DNA of 64,000 nt. Origin: Synechococcus sp. CBW1107 (GTDB lineage: Bacteria; Cyanobacteriota; Cyanobacteriia; PCC-6307; Cyanobiaceae). The notes below the pieces were generated by a model that had not been told where the DNA came from, did not search any database, and saw only the letters and a list, made by a program, of their open reading frames with translations. How positions within the stretch are numbered: position 1 is the stretch's first letter; each line of letters opens with the position of its first letter. A program made the translations under genes and the position numbers. The stretch covers positions 868,001 through 932,000 of the forward strand of contig NZ_CP064908.1 in NCBI RefSeq assembly GCF_015841355.1, written 5' to 3'. Positions 8,619-17,726 of the stretch are shown piece by piece.

Positions 8619-9527
8619 TCAGGCCAGAGCCGGTTCCGCTGCCAGGGCGCGGCGCTGGTCGTCGTTCAGCAGGGGGAAGCCCAGGGCGCGGCGCTCCTGC
8701 AGCCAGGCCTCGGCCACCTGGCGCGCCAGGTGACGGATGCGGCCGATGGTGGCGGTGCGCTCCGTGACCGAGATCACGCCGCGGGCCTCCAGCAGGTTGA
8801 AGGTGTGGCTGCACTTGAGCACGTAATCAAGGGCCGGGGCGGGCAGGCCCGCCGCCACCAGGTCGCCGGCTTCCGCCTCGTAGAGGGCGAACAGCTGCTG
8901 CAGGCGCTCGGGGTTGGAGGCCTCGAAGTTGTAGGTGCACTGGCCCTTCTCGGAGGCCAGCCAGAGATCGCCGTAGCTGCGCTGGCCGTTCCAGCTCAGA
9001 TCCCAGATGCTCTCCACGTCCTGGAGGTACATGGCGAGACGCTCGAGTCCATAGGTGATCTCGATCGACACCGGCCGGCAGTCGAGGCCACCGCACTGCT
9101 GGAAATAGGTGAACTGGGTGACCTCCATGCCATCGAGCCACACCTCCCAGCCCACGCCCCAGGCGCCGAGGGTGGGCGACTCCCAGTTGTCCTCCACGAA
9201 GCGGATGTCGTGCTCGCGCTGGCGGATGCCGAGGGCCTCGAGCGAGGCCAGATAGGTCTCCTGGATGCCGTCCGGAGACGGTTTGATCAGCACCTGGTAC
9301 TGGAAATAGTGCTGGGCGCGGTTGGGGTTGTCGCCGTAGCGGCCGTCGGTGGGACGGCGGCAGGGTTCCGGATAGGCCACGGCCCAGGGCTCGGGACCGA
9401 TCGCCCGCAGCACCGTGTGGGGGCTCATCGTGCCGGCGCCTTTCTCGGTGTCGTAGGGCTGCAGCAGCAGGCAACCCTGATCGGCCCAGAAGCGGTTCAG
9501 GGTGCTGATGATGTCCTGGAAGTGCAC
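8619..9527 (-). CDS. glyQ: Glycyl-tRNA synthetase alpha subunit
   Basis: 302 residues, the usual length of GlyQ. It begins '[21 protein letters not shown]' and contains the class II motifs '[16 protein letters not shown]', '[19 protein letters not shown]' and '[23 protein letters not shown]'. The alpha subunit carries the catalytic core of the alpha2beta2 enzyme that charges tRNA-Gly. The beta-subunit gene is not in the window, which is normal for cyanobacteria where glyQ and glyS are separate. Confidence 0.97.
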   Translation of the reverse strand: MHFQDIISTLNRFWADQGCLLLQPYDTEKGAGTMSPHTVLRAIGPEPWAVAYPEPCRRPTDGRYGDNPNRAQHYFQYQVLIKPSPDGIQETYLASLEALGIRQREHDIRFVEDNWESPTLGAWGVGWEVWLDGMEVTQFTYFQQCGGLDCRPVSIEITYGLERLAMYLQDVESIWDLSWNGQRSYGDLWLASEKGQCTYNFEASNPERLQQLFALYEAEAGDLVAAGLPAPALDYVLKCSHTFNLLEARGVISVTERTATIGRIRHLARQVAEAWLQERRALGFPLLNDDQRRALAAEPALA

Positions 9528-9758
9528 GGAGCTGACCGGATCTGGGAGGGAGTCGTGGGCGGGGCAGACACCCGCTGGCAGGGATTCTGAAGGGAGACGG
9601 CGCCCAGGGGCCGGGGCTCACCACTGTGCTGCAGGGCGAGAAGCAACCCCACTGGTGGGTCCTGGGCCAGCCCAGGGCAGCACAAACCGCAGCTTTGACG
9701 ACAACGGCTGACGGGCCCGAAGGCCTCACTACCCTGAGAATCCGCACGGACATCGCCC

Positions 9759-10046
9759 ATGACGACACTCCAGGCCCTGGGGCTCAGCTGTTACGTGCTG
9801 GCGTCGCTGTCCATGCCCGTGATCGCGCCGGCCTCGGCGGCGGAGTGGCGCAACAGCGACTGCCGCTTCGACAGGGACGACGGCGGCAATGCCGTGAAGG
9901 TGTGCCGGGACCAGGAGTCGATCGGCATCTTCTGGGATGACGGCTCCTACGTGAATGGATGGTGTGACAGCCGCGACTACGACATCGAATTCGAGGGACT
10001 CAGCAAATCCGATGCTCTGTCCTGGGTGAAGGACTACTGCGGCTGA
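9759..10046 (+). CDS. Small secreted Cys-containing protein, unknown
   Basis: 95 residues with a signal peptide (hydrophobic residues ~5-28 ending 'PASAA'). The mature part has four or more cysteines ('SDCRFDR', 'VKVCRDQ', 'NGWCDSRDYD', 'KDYCG'), consistent with two disulfides in the periplasm. The central piece 'GIFWDDGSYVNGWC' looks like a small beta-rich fold. No family recognised. It has its own upstream region divergent from glyQ. Confidence 0.65.
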   Translation: MTTLQALGLSCYVLASLSMPVIAPASAAEWRNSDCRFDRDDGGNAVKVCRDQESIGIFWDDGSYVNGWCDSRDYDIEFEGLSKSDALSWVKDYCG

Positions 10047-10066
10047 GGTCGCGACCCGGCGAGGCG

Positions 10067-10132
10067 TCAGGCCACCAGCTCCAGCAGGCCCATCAGCCCG
10101 GCGGCCAGGGCTCGGTGGCCGACCCCGGCGCG
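10067..10132 (-). pseudogene. Relic of a second menG/ubiE 3' end
   Basis: On the minus strand these bases encode 'RALAAGLMGLLELVA' and a TGA, nearly the same as the C-terminus of intact MenG downstream ('RSLAGGQMGLLQLLA', TGA at 12315). Over the last ~50 nt the two DNA copies agree at most positions. Similarity fades beyond ~10132 and no longer reading frame remains, so this is a fragment. The two copies, in the same orientation, bracket the flavoprotein gene at 10323-12288. Confidence 0.7.
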
Positions 10133-10322
10133 CCACCAGAGAACCGCCCGGGGATCAGCGGGATCCTCACTGGACTTGAGAAAGCTGACGTTATATTTCG
10201 GGCTCCGCAAGGATCAGCTCCCGGACGGATCATTCGACAGACCGGGGGAGGGCTCCTCGCAGGGGGCGGCTCAGGACCGGCTCCCCGACAACTCCCCCAC
10301 CCGCCCACGCTGGTGACCGACG

Positions 10323-12288
10323 ATGACCCAACCCAGCCTGGAGCTCGAGGTTCTGATCATCGGCTTCGGGTTCAGCTCGGTGCCGCTGATCCGTGAGCTG
10401 GAGCGCACCGGTACCGACTTCCGGGTGGTCTCCGCTGGAGAACTGAGCGTCTGGGATCGGCTCGAAGAGCGCGGCCGCCTGGATTTCGATCTGGTCTCGA
10501 GCTATCTGACCAGTTTCTACTCCTTCGATCTGGTTCAGGACTTCGAGACCGACTTCTACCCGACCGCCCAGCAGTTCTTCGCCATGCACAAGCGCTGGCG
10601 AGAGCAGCATCGCCGCCATCTCATCCGGGATGAGGTGCTCCGGATCGACAACTTCGAGACCCACAGCCTGGTGCACACCGCCTCAGGGCAGTTGCTGCGG
10701 GCCCGGAACGTGGTGGTGGCCACGGGCTATCAGCGCAAGGTGCTCTCGCATCTGCTCGACACCGACTACAGCGTGACCGGCCAGACGATCCTGTTCGACA
10801 TGATCGGAGATTCGGTGAACCTGATGATCTCGAAACTGATCGCAGGCGGTAACCGGATCATCATCCGCTGCGGCGGCTTCAATCCCAGGGACAAGGTGGT
10901 GCCGATCGGGGACAGGGCCTTCACCCTCGATCAGCTCGAGTATCACAACCTCAGGTATGTGTCCCACGAGCTCTACTCGAGCTTCTACGAGGCCTCCTTC
11001 ACCCCCGACAATCCGGCCCTGCTGGGCAGCCAGTTTCCAGCCATCGTTCGTGACAACCGCAAGGCCGGAGCGGCCGCCAGCCCCCACAGCGGCTCGGTGG
11101 CGATCAAGTACTGGCCGGTGGACGCCTACAGCGCCAGCTTCGGCCACCGGCTCGAGGAGGCGATCGAGGAGGGCTACCTGCTCAACGACATCGCCCTGTG
11201 GATCCACACCGGCCGCGTGGTGGTGGTGCCCCGTGAGACTCCGGTGGACCTGGAGGCCCGGGTCGTGCATCACGACGGCCTGGAGATTCCCTTCGATCAC
11301 CGCTTCAGCGGGGATGCGGAGCAGCCGAGGCTGCCGCCGATCCTGATCGACGGCACCACCCCCTACACGTACCGCTACCGCGACAACTTCATGGGGGTGC
11401 TGCCCAAGGACCTGCAGCGCATCCAAGGACCTGCAGCGCATCCACTGTCTCGGGCTCACCCGGCCCTACACCGGCGGCCTGGCCAACATCGCCGAGATGC
11501 AGAGCCTGCTGGTGCACAAGCTGATCGTCAACGAGGCGTTCCGGCAGCGCATCACCGGCAATCTGGAGGAGCGGATCGCCGCCTACAACCGCCATTACTA
11601 CGGTGAGGCCCCTCCCACGGGCCACGACCACCTCGTCTATTACGGCTTTTACACCGACGACGTGGCCCGGCTGGTGGGCATCGATCACCGGCCGGAAGAC
11701 TGCCGCACGCTGGCGGACCTGCTCTTCTATTACGCCTTCCCCAACAACGCCCTCAAGTACCGCCTGAAGGGGGAGTACGCGGTGGAGGGGGTGGCGCAGC
11801 TGATCGATCGGATCCATACCAATTTCGACCACTTCGTGCTCCCCTACGCCTTCGTGATCCGCGCCGGTCTGCGCGAGCCCGAGCAGCGCAGGGCCTGGAT
11901 CAATTCCCCCTGGCGGGTGTTCTTCAACGACATGCGCCACAAGGACAGGTATCTGCCCTTCCTCGACACCTACCTGGCGGCCTACCGGCGAGTGCACGGG
12001 CTGGAGGAGCCCGCACCGGCCGGCGCGGACCCGAAGGACCTGGCCTGGCAGACCCTGGTGGAGCGCACGAGCCGGATCCGGGACACGGTGGCGGCCCGGA
12101 TCGAGACGCCGGAGGCGTTCACCTACGGCGAGGAGCTGAACCAGGAGATCGGCGATCTGCTGGGCCGGATGCGGCGCGAGGCCACGGGAGAGGCGGGCCC
12201 GCTCGACGGACTCGATCCGGCCCGCCGCGAGCTGCTCGAAGCCATGTTCGCCCCGCCCGAGCACGACCTGGCCTTCCTCTCCCCCTGA
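10323..12288 (+). pseudogene. Flavoprotein monooxygenase-like gene, broken by a 19-bp tandem duplication
   Basis: The first frame starts at 10323 with a Rossmann-like N-terminus ('EVLIIGFGFSSVPLIREL') and 'ARNVVVATGYQRKVL', as in flavin-containing monooxygenases/lysine N-hydroxylase relatives. It is in frame to about 11424. The rest ('HCLGLTRPYTGGLANIAEMQ' onward to 12288) is in another frame. Removing one of two adjacent 19-bp copies at 11406-11443 rejoins both into one protein of about 648 residues. The nucleotide motif GFGFSS departs from GxGxxG. As written the gene makes a truncated product with a ~60-residue out-of-frame tail. A recent mutation or an assembly error are both possible. Confidence 0.75.
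11406..11443. repeat. Exact 19-bp tandem duplication
   Basis: AAGGACCTGCAGCGCATCC occurs at 11406-11424 and again directly at 11425-11443 with no mismatch. Nineteen bases shift the reading frame by one. Both copies are intact, so reversion by slippage is simple. Confidence 0.95.
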
Positions 12289-12314
12289 GGCGGGGCCCAG
12301 GCCCGGGGGACCGC

Positions 12315-13028
12315 TCAGGCCAGCAGCTGCAGCAGGCCCATCTGGCCGCCGGCCAGGCTGCGGTGGCGGGCGGTTCTGAAGCCGGCGGCGCGGGCCAGCT
12401 CCACCTGGGCGGCGGCGCTGGGAAAGCGCTGCAGGCTCGCCTCCAGGTAGGCGTACTGCTCGGGCAGATCGAACAGCCGGGCGGTGGGCACCACGATCCG
12501 GCGCAGGTAGAGGCGCTGGAAAGCCGCCGCCGCGGCCCCGGCCGGGCTGCCGGGATCCGGACGGTTGAAATCCAGCACCGCCGCCCGTCCGCCCGGGCGC
12601 AGCAACCGACGCAGCTCGCTGAGGGCCGCGGCCGGATCGGCCAGGTTGCGCAGGCCGTAGGCCATCACCGCCCCATCGAAGGACTCGGAGGGCAGCCCGG
12701 TGGCGAGGGCATCCCCCTGACGCCACTGCAGCGGCAGCCAGGGCTGGCGCGCCGCCCGGGCGGCCGCCACCTGCAGGGGAGCGGCGGCGGCATCGAGACC
12801 GAGCACCTGCCCGCCGGGGCGCACCTTGCCGGCCAGCACCAGGGCCAGATCGCCGGTGCCGCAGCAGAGATCGATCAGGTGCTGGCCGGGCCCCGGGCGC
12901 AGCCAGAGAACCGCCTGGCGCTTCCAGAGGCGATGCAGCCCGAGGGAGAGCCAGTCGTTGAGCTGGTCGTAGCGGGGGGCGATGGCCTCGAAGAGCTCGC
13001 GCACCGCCTGGGGATCACCGGGCTTCAA
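12315..13028 (-). CDS. menG: Demethyl-phylloquinone / menaquinone methyltransferase (UbiE/MenG)
   Basis: 237 residues, ATG at 13028. Class I SAM fold: 'LFEAIAPRYDQLNDWLSLGLHRLWKR', motif I 'LIDLCCGTGDLA', 'VLGLDAAAAPL', 'GLRNLADPAAALSELRRLLRPGGRAAVLDF', all diagnostic of UbiE/MenG. In cyanobacteria this enzyme methylates 2-phytyl-1,4-naphthoquinone, the last step of phylloquinone (photosystem I A1 cofactor) synthesis. Start and length fit the family. Confidence 0.92.
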   Translation of the reverse strand: MKPGDPQAVRELFEAIAPRYDQLNDWLSLGLHRLWKRQAVLWLRPGPGQHLIDLCCGTGDLALVLAGKVRPGGQVLGLDAAAAPLQVAAARAARQPWLPLQWRQGDALATGLPSESFDGAVMAYGLRNLADPAAALSELRRLLRPGGRAAVLDFNRPDPGSPAGAAAAAFQRLYLRRIVVPTARLFDLPEQYAYLEASLQRFPSAAAQVELARAAGFRTARHRSLAGGQMGLLQLLA

Positions 13029-13052
13029 CGGCGGGAGAAGAGCGGGGGACGC

Positions 13053-13397
13053 TCAGGACGATCGCAGGTCGGGGCAGCGACTGGGCTCCAGCAGGCAATC
13101 GAGTGGGGCATCCCAGGGCAGGTTGACCGCATCGAGGCTGATCCCGGGCTCCTCAGTGGGCTGGGGAAAGCCGATGGCGCGGATCGCCAGCCGGTTGGGG
13201 CCGGTGAGGGTGAGCACCATCACGGTGGCGAGTCCCACGGCGGCGGAGCAGACCATGCAGCCGGCGAGCATCAGCGAGAAGTCGCGGCGGTCGTTGGCCG
13301 ATTGCATCAGTTGCAGTGCCCACGCCACCAAGGCCACCACGAGCGCCACCATCAGCAGGCCGATGGCGGTGGAGATAGGCGGCTGCAGGGCCGGCAC
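13053..13397 (-). CDS. Two-helix membrane protein, unknown
   Basis: 114 residues. Two hydrophobic helices, ~9-31 ('STAIGLLMVALVVALVAWAL') and ~41-64 ('SLMLAGCMVCSAAVGLATVMV'), then a Pro-rich soluble tail with a Cys pair ('LDCLLEPSRCPDL'). It lies between hisF and menG on the same strand. This setting resembles picocyanobacterial operons, but I do not recognise a named family. Confidence 0.65.
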   Translation of the reverse strand: MPALQPPISTAIGLLMVALVVALVAWALQLMQSANDRRDFSLMLAGCMVCSAAVGLATVMVLTLTGPNRLAIRAIGFPQPTEEPGISLDAVNLPWDAPLDCLLEPSRCPDLRSS

Positions 13398-13439
13398 GGC
13401 GAGGGAATGCGGTGGAGAGCCTACGTAAAGGCGTGCAAA

Positions 13440-14273
13440 TCAATGTAACGACAGCTTGCGGCCCGCCGTGGGGCCCTGGCCCGCAGCGGCCAGGGCCAGC
13501 GACTCCGCCTCCAGCGGCCGCAGCTCCAGCCCCCGCCCCAGCAGATCCGTCTTGATCTCCTGCACCGTGAGCACACCGTCGTGGAGCAGGGAGGCCAGCA
13601 GCGCCGCCGCCGCCCTGCCCTCAAGGAGGGCGGCGGCGATGTGATCGATGCTGCCGGCGCCGCCGGAGGCGATCACCGGCACCTCCACCGCCTCGGCCAC
13701 GGCGCGGGTGAGCTCCAGGTCGTAGCCGGCCTGGGTGCCGTCGCCATCCATGGACGTGAGCAGGATCTCCCCGGAGCCGAGGGCCACCGCCCGCCGCGCC
13801 CAGGCCACGGCATCCAGGCCGGTGTTCTGGCGCCCTCCCTTGACGTAGACATCCCAGCCGGAGCCATCGGTGCGGCGGCGGGCATCGATCGCCACGACGA
13901 TGCACTGGCAGCCGAAGCGACGGGCGCCCTCGCCGATCAGCTCCGGCCGCGCCACCGCCGAGGAGTTGAGGCTCACCTTGTCGGCCCCGGCGCGCAGCAG
14001 CTCGGTGATGCCCTCCACGGCACTGATGCCGCCGCCCACGGTGAAGGGGATGGTGACGGCCTCGGCGGTGCGGCGCACCAGATCCACCAGGGTGCGGCGG
14101 CCCTGGTGGCTGGCGGCGATGTCGAGGAAGACCAGCTCATCGGCGCCGGCGGCGTCGTAGCGGCAGGCGAGCTCCACGGGATCACCGGCATCGCGCAGGC
14201 CGACGAAATTGACGCCCTTGACCACCCGGCCGTCGGCCACGTCGAGGCAGGGAATGATGCGCCGGGCCACCAT
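13440..14273 (-). CDS. hisF: Imidazole glycerol phosphate synthase cyclase subunit
   Basis: 277 residues. Diagnostic HisF motifs: '[19 protein letters not shown]', '[10 protein letters not shown]', '[30 protein letters not shown]', '[10 protein letters not shown]' and '[12 protein letters not shown]'. It cyclises PRFAR to IGP and AICAR using ammonia from HisH in histidine synthesis. About 20 residues at the C-terminus extend beyond the usual ~256. Catalytic Asp residues (in 'CLDVADG' and 'SMDGDGT') are present. Confidence 0.95.
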   Translation of the reverse strand: MVARRIIPCLDVADGRVVKGVNFVGLRDAGDPVELACRYDAAGADELVFLDIAASHQGRRTLVDLVRRTAEAVTIPFTVGGGISAVEGITELLRAGADKVSLNSSAVARPELIGEGARRFGCQCIVVAIDARRRTDGSGWDVYVKGGRQNTGLDAVAWARRAVALGSGEILLTSMDGDGTQAGYDLELTRAVAEAVEVPVIASGGAGSIDHIAAALLEGRAAAALLASLLHDGVLTVQEIKTDLLGRGLELRPLEAESLALAAAGQGPTAGRKLSLH

Positions 14274-14318
14274 GGTCTCGCTGTTAAGGTTGCGCCACCC
14301 GATCCAGTCGCGCCGGTC

Positions 14319-14552
14319 ATGTCCCAGGCTGCCACCTCAGGCCCCTCGAGTGCCGTGAAGATCGGTTCGAAGGTGCGGATCACGCGGGTGCGTGATCAGA
14401 TCCCCGCCGAGCTGGTCGAAACCCTGCAGAGCGATGCCACCGGCACCGTCCGCGACTTCAAGATGACCGACGGCAGCGGCATCGGCGTGGTGGTGGAGCT
14501 GTCCAACGGCAGCACCGGCTGGTTCTTCGACGACGAAATCGCCGCGGTCTGA
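14319..14552 (+). CDS. petP: PetP-like (DUF2862) cytochrome b6f-associated protein
   Basis: 77 residues from the ATG at 14319. An SH3-like pattern '[17 protein letters not shown]', then '[33 protein letters not shown]', is typical of DUF2862 proteins, one of which is PetP, a peripheral cytochrome b6f subunit in cyanobacteria and red algae. It is divergent from hisF and ends 1 bp before chlG, so the two are probably co-transcribed. The gene symbol rests on family identity. Confidence 0.75.
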   Translation: MSQAATSGPSSAVKIGSKVRITRVRDQIPAELVETLQSDATGTVRDFKMTDGSGIGVVVELSNGSTGWFFDDEIAAV

Positions 14553-14553
14553 C

Positions 14554-15537
14554 TTGAGCGACGCTCCAGAACCCAGCACCAACGGCGGCGGCGCCCGCCA
14601 GCTGCTCGGCATGAAGGGTGCCAGCGGCACCAGTTCCCTCTGGAAGCTGCGGCTGCAGCTGATGAAGCCCGTCACCTGGATCCCCCTGATCTGGGGTGTG
14701 ATCTGCGGCGCGGCGGCTTCGGGCAACTTCCACTGGACACTGCCCGAGGTGAGCGCGTCACTGGCCTGCATGATGATGAGCGGCCCGCTGCTGGCCGGCT
14801 ACACCCAGACGATCAACGACTACTACGACCGCGAGATCGACGCGATCAACGAGCCCTACCGGCCGATTCCCTCGGGCGCCATCAGCCTGCCCCAGGTGAA
14901 GCTTCAGATCTGGGTGCTGCTGATCGCGGGCCTGGCCGTGGCCTGGGGCCTGGATCTCTGGGCCGGCCATCGCACGCCGGTGCTGCTGCTCCTGGCCCTG
15001 GGGGGCTCCTTCGTGAGCTTCATCTACTCGGCGCCGCCGCTGAAGCTGAAGCAGAACGGCTGGCTGGGCAACTACGCCCTCGGCGCCAGCTACATCGCCC
15101 TGCCCTGGTGGGCGGGTCAGGCCCTCTTCGGCCGGCTCACCTGGACCACGGCCCTGCTCACCCTCGCCTACAGCCTGGCCGGCCTGGGCATCGCGGTGGT
15201 GAACGATTTCAAGAGCGTGGAGGGCGACCGGGCCCTGGGGCTGCAGAGCCTGCCGGTGGTGTTCGGCATCCAGCGGGCCAGCTGGATCAGCGCCGGCATG
15301 ATCGACCTGTTCCAGCTGGCGATGGTGGCGGTGCTGATCGCCATCGGCCAGAACTTCGCGGCGGTACTGCTGGTGCTGCTGATCGTTCCCCAGATCACCT
15401 TCCAGGACATCTGGCTGCTGCGGGATCCGGTGGCCTTCGATGTGAAATATCAGGCGAGCGCCCAGCCCTTCCTGGTGCTGGGGATGCTGGTCACGGCTCT
15501 GGCGATCGGTCACAGCAACCTGACCGTGGTGATGTGA
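14554..15537 (+). CDS. chlG: Chlorophyll a synthase
   Basis: 327 residues, TTG start at 14554 (1 bp after the petP stop). UbiA prenyltransferase family with Asp-rich motif 1 'QTINDYYDREIDAINEPYRPIPSG' and motif 2 'VVNDFKSVEGDRALG', and about nine membrane helices. The match to 'EPYRPIPSGAIS' and 'FDVKYQASAQPFLVLG' is specific for ChlG. It esterifies chlorophyllide a with a phytyl or geranylgeranyl chain in thylakoid membranes. An alternative ATG is at residue 20. Confidence 0.96.
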   Translation: MSDAPEPSTNGGGARQLLGMKGASGTSSLWKLRLQLMKPVTWIPLIWGVICGAAASGNFHWTLPEVSASLACMMMSGPLLAGYTQTINDYYDREIDAINEPYRPIPSGAISLPQVKLQIWVLLIAGLAVAWGLDLWAGHRTPVLLLLALGGSFVSFIYSAPPLKLKQNGWLGNYALGASYIALPWWAGQALFGRLTWTTALLTLAYSLAGLGIAVVNDFKSVEGDRALGLQSLPVVFGIQRASWISAGMIDLFQLAMVAVLIAIGQNFAAVLLVLLIVPQITFQDIWLLRDPVAFDVKYQASAQPFLVLGMLVTALAIGHSNLTVVM

Positions 15538-15544
15538 GGGAGCT

Positions 15545-17704
15545 GTGAGCAACCGCCGGCTGCGCTTGCTTCTGGTCGCGGCCTTCGCCGTGGCCGCGGG
15601 AGGCGCCACGGCTCTGGGGGTGTACACCCTGGTGAGGGGGGTGGACAGCCTGCTGCCCGACGCGCGCCGGATCAGCACCTTCAACCGACCGGGCACGGTG
15701 ACGATCCTCTCGGCCGATGGGGAGGTGCTGCAGAAGCTGGGTCCGGCCACGCGCGACAAGGTGCCCAGCGGCCAGATGCCGGAGCTGGTGAAGGAGGCCT
15801 TCATCGCCGCCGAGGACCGCCGCTTCTACCAGCACGGCGGTGTCGACCCCACCGGCATCATGCGGGCGATGGTGCGCAACCTGAGCCGGGGCTCGGTGGA
15901 GGAGGGGGCGAGCACGATCACCCAGCAGCTGGCGCGAACGGTGTTCCTCAGCCAGGACCGCACCCTGATCCGCAAGCTGAAGGAAGCCGCCCTGGCCGGA
16001 AAGCTGGAGAGGCAGCTGAGCAAGCAGCAGATCCTCGAGCAGTACCTCAACTACGTGTATCTGGGCTCCAGCGCCTACGGCGTGGCCGATGCGGCCTGGA
16101 TCTACTTCTCCAAGACCCCCGACCAGCTGACCCTGCCGGAGGCGGCGCTGATCGCGGGGCTGCCGCCGGCGCCCTCGGTGTATTCACCGCTGGTGAACCC
16201 TGAGCTGGCTCTGCAGCGCCGCGGCGTGGTGCTGGAGCGGATGGCCCAGGCCGGCTTCATCGACTCCGGGGAGCTGGCGGAGGCCAGGGCCACGCCGCTG
16301 GAGCTGAAGCCCGCCCTGCCGAAGTACTGGAACAGCCGCGCCCCGTTCTTCACCGGCTGGGTGGCCCAGGAGCTGCCCAAGGTGCTGAGCGCCGAGCAGC
16401 TGGAAGTGGGGGGTCTGACGATCCGCAGCAGCCTCAACCTGGCCTGGCAGGAGGAGGCCCAGAAGGTCATCGATGCCAGCGCCTACGGCGGCATGGAGGG
16501 GGCCCTGGTGACCGTGGAGCCCGGCACCGGCCTGGTGCGGGCGATGGTGGGCGGCAAGGACTTCAACAAGAGCCAGTTCAACCGCGCCACCCAGGCCCTG
16601 CGCTCACCCGGCTCCACCTTCAAGCTGTTTGTCTATCTGTCCGCCCTGAAGGCCGGCATGAAGCCGGAGGACACGGTGGTGGACGCCAAGCGCTGCTTCG
16701 CGGGGTACTGCCCCAAGAACTTCGGCGACCGCTACCTGGGACGGGTGTCGCTGGCCACGGCGCTGCAGAACTCGCTCAACACCGTGGCGGTGAGCCTGCT
16801 CCAGCAGGTGGGCTTCGACAAGGTGATCGCCACGGCCCAGAGCCTGGGCATCACGCGGGAGCTGGGGCGCTTCTACCCGATGGCCCTCGGCGCCTACGAG
16901 CAGACCGTGCTGGACATGACCACGGCCTACGCGGCGGTGATCAACCGGGGTGTGTTCGTGCCGGCGACACCGTTCGAGGAGATCAGCGGTCCCAACGGTG
17001 AGCTGCTCTGGAGCCGCCGGGTGGATGGCGACAAGGGTCGGCGGGCGGTGGACAGCACTTTCGCCGACGCCATGGTGTGGATGCTGCAGCGGGTGGTGAC
17101 CGGCGGCACCGGCGGCGCCGCCTCCCTGCCCGGCCGCCCCGTGGCGGGCAAGACGGGCACCTCGGAGGGGGCCCGCGACCTCTGGTTCATCGGCGGCATC
17201 CCCCAGCTCACCACCGGCATCTGGCTGGGCTACGACAACAACCGCAAGACCGGCAGTGACAGCGGTTCGGCCGCCGCGGCCTGGGGCCGCTACATGGCGG
17301 TGGTGGTGAAGGACCTGCCGGTGCGGCAGTTCCCGCCCAAGCCGGTGCTGACCGGCACGTTCAAACCCACCAAACAGGCCAAGTCCACCTTCCAGCCGGG
17401 GCGGCCCAGCAACCTGCCCACCCCCGGCGAAGAGCGCGACCGGCAGGAGCCGTCCGCGGCGCCACCGCCGAGCGAGCCCGGCCGCGACCTGCCTCCCCTG
17501 CCCGAACTGCCGGAAGCACCGACCCCGAGCCAGCCGTCCAGGGGCTCCGGCCGCGACTCGGCTCCCGGCCCCGAGCCCACACCGGCCCGCCAGGCACCAC
17601 CCCCGGTGCCGCCGCCGGTGAACCCCTCCTTCCCGGTGGCCCCGCCACCGGTGGCCCCACCGCCCGTGGCGCCACCACCGGTGCCGCCGCCGCCCGTTCC
17701 CTGA
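15545..17704 (+). CDS. Class A penicillin-binding protein (transglycosylase/transpeptidase)
   Basis: 719 residues, GTG start. An N-terminal anchor (~8-30). The GT51 domain has 'AAEDRRFYQHGGVDPTGIMRA' and 'GASTITQQLART', with 'KQQILEQYLNYVYLGSSAYG'. The transpeptidase domain has the serine motif 'SPGSTFKLF', then 'SLN' in 'LQNSLNTVAV' and 'GKTGTSEGARDLWFIGG'. The last ~130 residues are low-complexity Pro-rich repeats ('PPVAPPPVAPPP'). It polymerises and cross-links peptidoglycan. It follows chlG by 7 bp. Confidence 0.93.
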   Translation: MSNRRLRLLLVAAFAVAAGGATALGVYTLVRGVDSLLPDARRISTFNRPGTVTILSADGEVLQKLGPATRDKVPSGQMPELVKEAFIAAEDRRFYQHGGVDPTGIMRAMVRNLSRGSVEEGASTITQQLARTVFLSQDRTLIRKLKEAALAGKLERQLSKQQILEQYLNYVYLGSSAYGVADAAWIYFSKTPDQLTLPEAALIAGLPPAPSVYSPLVNPELALQRRGVVLERMAQAGFIDSGELAEARATPLELKPALPKYWNSRAPFFTGWVAQELPKVLSAEQLEVGGLTIRSSLNLAWQEEAQKVIDASAYGGMEGALVTVEPGTGLVRAMVGGKDFNKSQFNRATQALRSPGSTFKLFVYLSALKAGMKPEDTVVDAKRCFAGYCPKNFGDRYLGRVSLATALQNSLNTVAVSLLQQVGFDKVIATAQSLGITRELGRFYPMALGAYEQTVLDMTTAYAAVINRGVFVPATPFEEISGPNGELLWSRRVDGDKGRRAVDSTFADAMVWMLQRVVTGGTGGAASLPGRPVAGKTGTSEGARDLWFIGGIPQLTTGIWLGYDNNRKTGSDSGSAAAAWGRYMAVVVKDLPVRQFPPKPVLTGTFKPTKQAKSTFQPGRPSNLPTPGEERDRQEPSAAPPPSEPGRDLPPLPELPEAPTPSQPSRGSGRDSAPGPEPTPARQAPPPVPPPVNPSFPVAPPPVAPPPVAPPPVPPPPVP

Positions 17705-17726
17705 CCCCGCGCCGCGCTCCCCCGGC

